A stretch of 24,042 nt of DNA from an uncultured Campylobacter sp. (lineage in GTDB: Bacteria; Campylobacterota; Campylobacteria; Campylobacterales; Campylobacteraceae): assembly GCF_938045465.1 (NCBI RefSeq), contig NZ_CALIBF010000210.1:1-24042 (forward strand), in the 5' to 3' direction. A program made the position numbers and the translations under genes. Every line of letters begins with the position of its first letter. Within the stretch, counting starts at the first letter, position 1. Below, in pieces: positions 1 to 5,859 of the stretch. The notes beneath the pieces are model-generated. The model made no database searches, was not told the origin of the DNA, and worked only from the letters and a program-made list of their open reading frames with translations.

Positions 1-2
1 AA

Positions 3-260
3 CAAGAGAGTGAGGAAAGCAGCAACGGAATTTTATGCAATTGGTATGAAAACGGATATATAAAAATGGCATCAAAAAAGCATAGTAATGGAAGTGAAGA
101 GATGGAATGTAATGAAAATGGAACATTAAAGCGCATGCTTATACTAAATGATAATAACGAATATATCAATATATACAGCAGGCAAGATATCCAAGAGCTT
201 ATAAAAGCAATTGGAATTAGTGAAAACGATTTATGTAAAATAAATCCTTTTAGGCAGTAA
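3..260 (+). CDS. C-terminal part of a YwqK/MORN-type repeat protein (5' truncated by the window edge)
   Basis: The reading frame is open from the first base of the window, so the ATG at 66 is probably internal and the gene begins upstream. The visible 85 residues contain a repeat with a 21-residue period. One copy carries WYENGYIK and the next ECNENGTLK, each preceded by a glycine five residues earlier. This is the MORN_2/YwqK pattern, found in many proteins of Gram-negative bacteria annotated as YwqK-family antitoxin components. The repeats are followed by a non-repetitive helical tail ending KINPFRQ. Base composition is clearly more A+T-rich than the genes downstream, which suggests an accessory or acquired gene. 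A short hairpin follows the stop. The repeat family is fairly clear; the biological role (immunity, antitoxin or other) is not shown by the sequence. Confidence 0.6.
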   Translation, partial: QESEESSNGILCNWYENGYIKMASKKHSNGSEEMECNENGTLKRMLILNDNNEYINIYSRQDIQELIKAIGISENDLCKINPFRQ

Positions 261-266
261 AGTCGC

Positions 267-281
267 GAAGCGTTACGCTTC
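267..281 (+). terminator. Short hairpin after the YwqK-like gene
   Basis: A perfect 6-bp stem (GAAGCG/CGCTTC) with a TTA loop lies 6 bases after the TAA stop and is followed by TAAAGATTTTA. The U-tract is weak, so termination is plausible but not certain. Confidence 0.35.
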
Positions 282-497
282 TAAAGATTTTACGTGCGGC
301 GCGCATCTTGCATCGCACCCGTATGGCCTTGCTAAGAGGCGTCGCTCTTGCGGTGACGGAGCGCTTTCGGTGTAGTGATCTGCGTTGCGCCCGTTTTGTT
401 AAATTTTGTAGACTTACTTCTGTTGCCCGCTGCTTTATAGCGAGCAAATCTACTTTTGCTATCCTCGACACCGACCAGAATAGCTATAATGCATGTT

Positions 498-854
498 CTA
501 TTCTAGAGCTAGGCGCTTTTTACGAGCGCGCGGTTTTCTTTTTATTGGCGCGCTTTTTGCCGAGATGCTTTTGTCGTCCGATAAATTTTCTAGGGCTAAA
601 TTCGCTTCGGATCTCTTCCTGCCCCGGCCCTTTGCTTTTCTATTTTGCAAAAACTCGCTGTATGGCGAGCCGTAAAGGCTAGCGTGCCAGATCGCGCATC
701 CCAGCATCACTAGCCCGGAAATTTTATGCAGCTGCGACATGCGCGAGTTCATATTTAGCGCGGTTAGAGCCGTGATGCCCATACTCACTCCGAGCGTCAC
801 TTTAGCCGCTTTGCGCTGAAAATTTAGATCCAAAATTTTATCTTCAATGCTCAA
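498..854 (-). CDS. Small two-helix membrane protein with polybasic tail, last gene of the metal-ATPase cluster
   Basis: This 118-residue protein has two hydrophobic segments (about residues 17-33 and 44-61) and then a long, strongly basic C-terminal tail containing RGRKR and KRKPRARKKR. The second helix carries His43, Gly47 and His57 in the spacing H-x3-G-x9-H, which resembles helices of DUF4405/cytochrome b-like small membrane proteins. Heme binding is only a guess from this pattern. Its start overlaps the 3' end of the upstream P-type ATPase gene by 11 bases, so the two are almost certainly co-transcribed and translationally coupled. By context it would be an accessory membrane component of the iron-store locus. 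I do not recognise a characterised orthologue. Confidence 0.7.
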   Translation of the reverse strand: MSIEDKILDLNFQRKAAKVTLGVSMGITALTALNMNSRMSQLHKISGLVMLGCAIWHASLYGSPYSEFLQNRKAKGRGRKRSEANLALENLSDDKSISAKSAPIKRKPRARKKRLALE

Positions 855-2925
855 ATTTTACCCCTTTGATAGAATTCAGTAGTAGTCCTATCGTCGTGCC
901 ATTATGCAGCAGCGCCGTAGCTACGGGACTTAACGCGCCAAAGGTCGCCAAAAATAAAATGATCGAATTTATCCCCACGGTGGCGTTGAAATTTCGATTT
1001 ACGAGCCGCAGCGTGTCATTAGCCAGCGCCTTTACCTGCGCGACGCCCTCGATATCGTTTTTCAAAAGCCCGATCTGCGCGGAAGCCTTGGCGATCTCGG
1101 CGCCGTTTAGCATGCTGATGCCGATATCCGCCTTCATCAGGCTCGGCGCATCGTTTATGCCGTCGCCCACGAAGACCACCTTCCGCCCCTCGGCTTTTAA
1201 TTGCTCTAAAATTTCAGTCTTTTGCGTAGGCAGCAGCTCGCCATAATAGCGATCTACGCCGAGCTTTTTGGCTACGGCACGGGCTTTTGATTTTACGTCG
1301 CCGCTGAGCATGACGATCTGTTTAGCGCCCAACTCGCGGAGCCTAGCGATAACGGCGCGGGCATTTGCGCGCACCTCGTCTCTAAGCCCGATGAGCCCCA
1401 AAAGTCTGCCGTCAAATGCGATGTAAAGCAGCGCGAGCCCCTTTTGCATCGCAAGATCGATGGTCTGCTCATGCGCCGCAAACGAGATCATCTCGTCGTC
1501 TTCCAGGAAGTGGCGCGAGCCGATGATGAGCTTTTTACCCTCGATGCTGGTCTTAACGCCGTGAGCAACGACGAATTCCACCTCGTCGTGGTGTTTGTGA
1601 ATAAAGCCGTGCTTTTTAGCCGCATCCACGATCGCCTCGGCTACGGGGTGAAAGTAATGCTCCTCGGCGCTCGCGGTTAAATTTAAAATATCGTTTTTAC
1701 TGAAGCGCTCGTCAAACGATATGATCTCGGAGACTTCCAGGTTGCCGTACGTAAGCGTGCCCGTCTTATCAAATACGAAGGTGTCGGCGCTCGCAAGCGA
1801 CTCAAGAGCCTTGGCGCCTTTGATCAAAATCCCGTTCTTGCCCGCTTTTGAAATGCTCGACTTAAAAGCAACCGGCGTAGGCAACTTAAGCGCGCACGAG
1901 TAGTCCGCCTGCAGCACCGAAGCTACGCTCATAAAATTTCGATTTATCAGATAGGACACGCCCGCAAGCCCGAAGGTTACTGGCACGAGCTTGTCGGCTA
2001 AGTGAGTCGTATGCATGCCGATGCTGGAGCGCTCGTTAAGGGATGCCGTGATGTAGTGTTTGATGCGCTGCGTGGAAGTGTTTTCGCCGACGTTTTCCGC
2101 CCAGATACGGATCCTGCCCTCCTCCACTATCGTGCCGCTTAGCACGCTATCGCCGCGAGATTTTTTCACCGCGACCGACTCGCCCGTCATATTGGCTTGA
2201 TTTATCATCGCTTCGCCGCTTACGACGTGTCCGTCCACGGCTATAACGTCGCCCGCCCCTACGACCACGATATCGCCTACCTTTAGCTTAGAAGTTGCGA
2301 TTTTGACCTCGGTCTTTTTGCCGTTTTGATCTATCTCGACCCACGCCTCGGCGATGTCCGGACGGGCGAGCTCGCGGATCAGATCGTCGCTTTTATAAAC
2401 GGTGCTTTCCTCCATGTATTCGCCCAGAGCAAGCATCGTATTGGTGCTGTTTGCGGCAAATACATCGCCGCGAGCGAGCGAAATCCCCACAGCAGCAGCC
2501 TCTAAGCCCTTTGAAGTAAGCCCGTGACGAAAGCTTTCTTTAATCCCCTCTTTTAAGATAGGCACGCACGCTACGATGCTAAATGCGCGCGCTAAAGGCG
2601 AAGTGCGAAAGATTAAATTTCCCCCCAACGCAAGAAGCGCTAAGATAAATTCGTTTTTGCTCGGTAAATTTTTATGGCTAGTGGGGATAATTGATTTTAG
2701 CTCGCTTAAATTTAAAGCCGCAAGCTGCTTTAGAATTCCCGCCCTATTCGCACCCGCGTCAAGCTTAAGGATCAAAGAGCCGATTTTAGCGTTAAATCTA
2801 GCTTCCGTTACGCCTTCAAGCCTCGCAGCGACTCTTTGCAGTGCGCTTGTATCGAGCCCTTTAAAGCCCGCGACCTTTATGCGCAGCCTAGATTTAGTCT
2901 CATGTAAAATTTTAAAATTTTGCAT
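844..2925 (-). CDS. P1B-type metal-transporting ATPase, ferrosome FezB-like
   Basis: This is a 693-residue P-type ATPase. Visible motifs are the actuator TGES (residues 247-250), the phosphorylation site FDKTGT around Asp386, the P1B-specific His-Pro pair (426-427) and GDGIND (587-592). The metal-site membrane helix reads SCALKLPTP (343-351) where copper/zinc pumps have CPC-ALxLATP. The N-terminal HMA-like domain (about residues 5-75) has SRLRIKV instead of a CxxC metal motif, and an FNAKIGSLILKLD segment that matches the small protein encoded at 4913-5230. P1B6-type ATPases of this kind (FezB) are needed to form ferrosomes, membrane-bound iron-phosphate stores known from Desulfovibrio, Rhodopseudomonas, Shewanella and Clostridioides difficile. 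Iron is therefore the expected substrate, an inference from family and context. The gene lies 3 bases after the YtxH-like gene. Confidence 0.88.
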   Translation of the reverse strand: MQNFKILHETKSRLRIKVAGFKGLDTSALQRVAARLEGVTEARFNAKIGSLILKLDAGANRAGILKQLAALNLSELKSIIPTSHKNLPSKNEFILALLALGGNLIFRTSPLARAFSIVACVPILKEGIKESFRHGLTSKGLEAAAVGISLARGDVFAANSTNTMLALGEYMEESTVYKSDDLIRELARPDIAEAWVEIDQNGKKTEVKIATSKLKVGDIVVVGAGDVIAVDGHVVSGEAMINQANMTGESVAVKKSRGDSVLSGTIVEEGRIRIWAENVGENTSTQRIKHYITASLNERSSIGMHTTHLADKLVPVTFGLAGVSYLINRNFMSVASVLQADYSCALKLPTPVAFKSSISKAGKNGILIKGAKALESLASADTFVFDKTGTLTYGNLEVSEIISFDERFSKNDILNLTASAEEHYFHPVAEAIVDAAKKHGFIHKHHDEVEFVVAHGVKTSIEGKKLIIGSRHFLEDDEMISFAAHEQTIDLAMQKGLALLYIAFDGRLLGLIGLRDEVRANARAVIARLRELGAKQIVMLSGDVKSKARAVAKKLGVDRYYGELLPTQKTEILEQLKAEGRKVVFVGDGINDAPSLMKADIGISMLNGAEIAKASAQIGLLKNDIEGVAQVKALANDTLRLVNRNFNATVGINSIILFLATFGALSPVATALLHNGTTIGLLLNSIKGVKFEH

Positions 2926-2928
2926 CGA

Positions 2929-3414
2929 CTACTCTTGCATCTCTGCCTTGGCGTCTTCGAATCGCTCCTTCATCTCTTCAACGCCCATCTGAAACATCTC
3001 GGTACCCTTTGCGATGAGCTTAAAAAGCTTTTTTTGCGCGTTTTCGTCGGTTAGAAAATAGGTCGCTACAGCACCCAGAGCGATGCCTGTGATAAATGAG
3101 TTGCTACCGAATAAGCCGCTCGCGTTTTGCCTGCTACCCAGGGAATTAAAAATTCCACCGAAAGCGGAGCCCTGAGTAGAATTTACATCACTTGAGCTTT
3201 GGGCGACGGAATCTTTATTATCCGAGCCATTGTCAGAAACTGAGCCGTTAAAAGGTGCGGAATTTACCCGCTCATTTATCCATTTAGCCCAACCGCCGAG
3301 CTTTTCGTCACCGGCAAAGCTACCCGCAGAGCCGCCAGCATATTTGTTGTCACCAAAATCGTAATCGTCTAGAATTTCTTTCAAATCTTTTTTTGTGATA
3401 TACGGATTACTCAT
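2929..3414 (-). CDS. YtxH-like single-span membrane protein with a disordered Ser/Asn/Gly linker
   Basis: This 161-residue protein has three parts. The first 50 residues are polar and probably helical. Residues 52-104 are a low-complexity Ser/Asn/Gly/Asp linker. Residues 107-122 form one hydrophobic helix, followed by an amphipathic helix rich in Lys/Glu (124-160). A short hydrophobic span followed by a charged helix is the usual YtxH-type architecture. It overlaps the 3' end of the preceding small membrane gene by 8 bases and ends 3 bases before the metal ATPase, so it belongs to the same transcript. By context it is a likely membrane-shaping or scaffolding partner of the ATPase; no enzymatic motif is visible. 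Confidence 0.72.
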   Translation of the reverse strand: MSNPYITKKDLKEILDDYDFGDNKYAGGSAGSFAGDEKLGGWAKWINERVNSAPFNGSVSDNGSDNKDSVAQSSSDVNSTQGSAFGGIFNSLGSRQNASGLFGSNSFITGIALGAVATYFLTDENAQKKLFKLIAKGTEMFQMGVEEMKERFEDAKAEMQE

Positions 3415-3709
3415 TGCCTACCTTAAGAATAAAATTTCTACCCGCAATGAGCGCGCCTACGCATACTGCGACGCCTGCCGCTGCGCGTAGATACTCGCCT
3501 TGTACGAGCTTATTTGCGCTGTAAATCGCGCCGCCGCCGATGATACCGCCGCTTAGCGCAATATCCAGCGCATCTCGAATCGCTTTAGATTTGCTTTTGC
3601 CTTCTTTTGCTTTAACGAGCTCTACGGCGCAACCGCCGATCGCCCCCGCTATAGCGCCGCTTAAAACGTGATCCAGCGGAGAACGCTGTGTCGTAAGTGA
3701 TCTATTCAT
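3407..3709 (-). CDS. Small glycine-rich membrane protein of the metal-ATPase cluster
   Basis: This 100-residue protein has three hydrophobic stretches (about residues 14-32, 50-66 and 74-92). They are rich in small residues, with GAIAGAIGG and SGGIIGGG runs typical of closely packed glycine-zipper helices. A basic loop (KEGKSKSKAIRD) separates the first two. There are no cysteine or histidine clusters and no catalytic motif. It sits 8 bases downstream of the lysine-rich membrane gene and overlaps the next gene by 8 bases, so it is part of the operon. Glycine-zipper helices often oligomerise in curved membranes, which would suit an organelle-like compartment, but that is inference. I do not recognise a named family. 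Confidence 0.68.
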   Translation of the reverse strand: MNRSLTTQRSPLDHVLSGAIAGAIGGCAVELVKAKEGKSKSKAIRDALDIALSGGIIGGGAIYSANKLVQGEYLRAAAGVAVCVGALIAGRNFILKVGNE

Positions 3710-3717
3710 TTAGGCCT

Positions 3718-4209
3718 CTATTTTTCTGATTTATCGTCTGCGGACGTAAATTTAGCCGAAGAATTATCGTCCATTTTTACGATCTGCGGGATATTAAGTG
3801 GAGTAGTAGATGCTGCGGATGTCTCACCTGCTGGTGTTTCGCCCGTCTTAGCGCTCGCAGTGGATTTTTTAGTTCTTTTAAATCCCGGTTTTGGTCCCGG
3901 TTTTTTTCTAGTTTTTTTTGCAGTGCTAGTTTCAGTGCTGGCGCTACTTGTCGTAGCTTTTTTACCGCCAGACTTTCTTTTACCTTTTACCGCCTCAGCA
4001 ACATCGTCTAAGCCTTCTTTGGCTTCCGCAAAAATTTCTTTTGATTTTTTGCTTAATTTTTCCGCTCCGCCTTTGACGCTATTTTTTAACTCCTCGACGC
4101 TTTTGCTACTTACGATTTTATTCGCACCTTCTTTGATTTTATCTCGATTGTTATAAGCGTAAACCGCCGCGCAACCAAGCGCAAAACCTGCTAGAAATGG
4201 GATCGGCAT
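3718..4209 (-). CDS. YtxH-like membrane-anchored protein with a lysine-rich KPGPKPG tail
   Basis: This 163-residue protein starts with a hydrophobic N-terminal helix (residues 3-19). An amphipathic Lys/Glu-rich helix follows (22-75), then a basic Ala/Ser/Thr-rich tail with KKTRKKPGPKPGFKR around residues 98-112, resembling the basic tails of phasin- or histone H1-like proteins. The final 30 residues are mixed. The start has a strong Shine-Dalgarno sequence (AAGGAG, 6 bases from the ATG). A 95-base spacer with a TATAAT -10 element and a Fur-box-like palindrome precedes it, so it probably heads the transcript running through the ATPase. The tail could bind a polyanion such as polyphosphate or iron phosphate; this is speculative. 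The coding strand has homopolymers of 8 and 7 A in the tail. Confidence 0.7.
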   Translation of the reverse strand: MPIPFLAGFALGCAAVYAYNNRDKIKEGANKIVSSKSVEELKNSVKGGAEKLSKKSKEIFAEAKEGLDDVAEAVKGKRKSGGKKATTSSASTETSTAKKTRKKPGPKPGFKRTKKSTASAKTGETPAGETSAASTTPLNIPQIVKMDDNSSAKFTSADDKSEK

Positions 4210-4228
4210 TTCATTCTCCTTGTGTTAA

Positions 4229-4248
4229 GATTATAAAGTCATTTTATC
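4229..4248 (-). promoter_or_regulatory. Candidate -10 element and Fur-like operator before the ATPase transcript
   Basis: On the plus strand the site reads GATTATAAAGTCATTTTATC, with GAT...ATC ends and A+T-rich half sites. This is similar to, though one base longer than, the GATAATGATAATCATTATC Fur consensus. On the minus strand it contains TATAAT (4235-4230), about 20 bases before the ATG at 4209. A repressor bound here would cover the promoter. A second TATAAT lies at 4274-4269. Confidence 0.4.
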
Positions 4249-4304
4249 AACTTTACATAGATTTTGATATTATAGCGACTTTTTTAGATTTTTGCAATCC
4301 TAAT

Positions 4305-4916
4305 TTAATTTTTCTGCAAAATTCCTTTAATTAAATTGGAAAATGCGCTATTTAAAATATTTTGCAAATCGTATTTTTGAAATATCCGCTCTAATTCCTG
4401 CGGATTTTTTAAAATTTCATTTAATAAATCAGCGAAATTCAAAGAATTTAAATCAGCCCCATATTTAGAATTTAATTCCTTTAAAATCGGCAAAATTTCA
4501 TTATATGAAACCGCCTGCGCCTTATACAGTAGCTCTTTAAATTCCGCGTTCTTGCATGAATTAATTAGATCGTCATAAAACATCATAGAGCTTTTTTCTA
4601 TCAAAAGCGCCGAAGCCAAAAACTCATTCATACCTTTTGCAACCAGCGCCTCACTGCTATTTTCAGGAGGCATAGCACCAAGCCCACAAGAATTTGCAAA
4701 ATCTAGCATCCGCTCAAGTAATCCAGCTCGTAAAGATAGAATTTCTCCTAGCTTTTTATCTTGAAATTTAACTGCGCCCAGCGAATAAAACTGTAAAATT
4801 TGTGCCTCTTTTTCGAGCAAAAGAGCGATATCTGCAATTTGTGCCTCATTTAAATTCCGAGATTTATTAGAAATTTTGCGTGATTTTTTGGTACTACGCA
4901 ATGCTTCTTCGCTCAA
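4305..4916 (-). CDS. Helical ferritin-like protein with apparently degenerate metal site
   Basis: This 203-residue soluble protein is predicted to be almost wholly helical. After a basic N-terminus (residues 9-20), four helices can be drawn at about 23-50, 54-77, 88-121 and 125-148, followed by a short C-terminal extension. The layout and the glutamates at 35, 37 and 107 suggest a ferritin/rubrerythrin-like bundle. However, the paired ExxH motifs of active diiron ferritins are not visible, so it may be a structural or iron-binding derivative. The start is TTG, preceded by GAGG, in a TTGA overlap with the stop of the upstream HMA-like gene, which implies coupled translation. Ferritin-like identity is an inference from pattern and context. 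Confidence 0.6.
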   Translation of the reverse strand: MSEEALRSTKKSRKISNKSRNLNEAQIADIALLLEKEAQILQFYSLGAVKFQDKKLGEILSLRAGLLERMLDFANSCGLGAMPPENSSEALVAKGMNEFLASALLIEKSSMMFYDDLINSCKNAEFKELLYKAQAVSYNEILPILKELNSKYGADLNSLNFADLLNEILKNPQELERIFQKYDLQNILNSAFSNLIKGILQKN

Positions 4917-5230
4917 GAAATCGCCTCTATATTGGAATTTACAAGCGCTACTAGCTCAGGCGAACTGATGCCGCTTAAAAACTGCTCCCAAAGGTGCATC
5001 GGAAAAACGCTTTCATCATAATGAATCGTCAGCGAGCCGATTAGAGAGTTAAATTTATACTCTTTTATCCCGCGAATTGCAGCTATTTTAGCCTTTAGGC
5101 TCTCTTCGCTCACACTATCTCGCAACTCCCTAATTTTGGGACTTACGCGGATACGGATACGACCTTTGCTGTGGCTGATTTTGCTAAAATACTTATGAAA
5201 TTCCAAAATATCGTTGTGATTTATTTTCAT
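4913..5230 (-). CDS. Small HMA-like (HMA_2-type) protein with GRIRIRV motif, ferrosome-associated candidate
   Basis: This 105-residue protein resembles the N-terminal domain of the metal ATPase in the same cluster. It has GRIRIRV (23-29) against SRLRIKV in the ATPase, and FNSLIGSLTIHYD (60-72) against FNAKIGSLILKLD. It is a stand-alone heavy-metal-associated-type fold in which the cysteine pair is replaced by an arginine motif. Such RxR-type domains accompany P1B6 ATPases in ferrosome loci. I chose the ATG at 5230 because AAGGA lies 6 bases upstream; an upstream in-frame TTG at 5254 lacks such a site. Its stop overlaps the start of the ferritin-like gene. It probably docks on membrane partners or the ATPase rather than binding soft metals. 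Confidence 0.75.
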   Translation of the reverse strand: MKINHNDILEFHKYFSKISHSKGRIRIRVSPKIRELRDSVSEESLKAKIAAIRGIKEYKFNSLIGSLTIHYDESVFPMHLWEQFLSGISSPELVALVNSNIEAIS

Positions 5231-5252
5231 ATTTTTCCTTAAATTTGCGCCC

Positions 5253-5273
5253 AAATAATATCATAAATCATTT
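5253..5273 (-). promoter_or_regulatory. Imperfect A+T-rich palindrome before the HMA-like gene, possible Fur site
   Basis: This 21-base site matches itself on the opposite strand at 7 of 10 pairs, with AAAT/ATTT ends and GAT-type half sites. It lies 22 bases upstream of the ATG at 5230 and overlaps a plausible -10 (TATGAT on the minus strand). It is weaker than the site at 4229-4248. Confidence 0.25.
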
Positions 5274-5295
5274 AATTCCTGCTAAATTTTGCGAA

Positions 5296-5823
5296 TTATT
5301 TGCGTTTAGGGCGAAATATTTTTATCTTATTTCCATCCACTGTTATGTAATTTCCTCCCATTAAATCAATACAATACGGCACGGCAGGAAACACTGGTAG
5401 AAGGCACTCTTTAATCGCTTTTGGATTGCCAGGTAAGTTTATAATCAGAGATTTTTTGCGGATCGCTGCTATCTGACGCGATAAAATTGCCGTAGGCACG
5501 ATCTTTTGGCTTTCTGCGCGCATTAGTTCGCCAAAGCCTGGCATTAATTTCTCACTTACCGCTTCGGTCGCTTCAGGCGTTACATCGCGCGGAGCAGGAC
5601 CCGTACCGCCCGTGGTTAGCACCAAATCACAACCCGCTTCATCGCAAAGATAAATCAGCTTATCTTTGATCAGCTCTAGCTCATCTGGAACTATTTCATA
5701 AAAATACTCTTTCTCGCAAGTTAACCAATCATCCATCACGGCAATTATTTCTTTGCCTCCTAAATCCTCGTAAACGCCACCGCTAGCGCGATCACTGATC
5801 GTTAAAACACCTATTTTTACCAT
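5296..5823 (-). CDS. mogA: MogA/MoaB-family molybdopterin adenylyltransferase
   Basis: This 175-residue protein activates molybdopterin by adenylation, before molybdenum insertion, in cytoplasmic molybdenum cofactor synthesis. The family signature TGGTGPAPRDVTPEA is at residues 71-85 and NLPGNPKA at 129-136. The N-terminus KIGVLTISDRAS is also typical. Length fits MogA rather than the multidomain MoeA. A strong Shine-Dalgarno (AAAGGAG) precedes the ATG. It lies 36 bases after the FtsH-like gene on the same strand, so it probably shares that operon. MoaB is the nearest alternative; the sequence alone does not fully separate the two. Confidence 0.88.
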   Translation of the reverse strand: MVKIGVLTISDRASGGVYEDLGGKEIIAVMDDWLTCEKEYFYEIVPDELELIKDKLIYLCDEAGCDLVLTTGGTGPAPRDVTPEATEAVSEKLMPGFGELMRAESQKIVPTAILSRQIAAIRKKSLIINLPGNPKAIKECLLPVFPAVPYCIDLMGGNYITVDGNKIKIFRPKRK

Positions 5824-5859
5824 TTTCCTCTCCTTTATTAGAATTTTAAAATTTAAAAT

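Noticed and set aside
66..260. A complete 64-residue gene starting at ATG 66
   Set aside because: The frame is open to the first base of the window and the upstream residues carry the first repeat copy (WYENG), so the ATG is internal.
308..682. Plus-strand ORFs of 124 and 60 residues over the start of the metal-ATPase cluster
   Set aside because: Arginine/cysteine-rich composition, no ribosome site, and opposite a well-supported minus-strand gene.
2621..2626. Six-C tract in the ATPase gene, and a similar one in aroB near 11469, as phase-variation sites
   Set aside because: Campylobacter contingency tracts are normally eight or more G/C; six is too short to be persuasive.
5231..5254. TTG start at 5254 for the HMA-like protein
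   Set aside because: The ATG at 5230 has AAGGA at normal spacing; the upstream segment overlaps the probable promoter.
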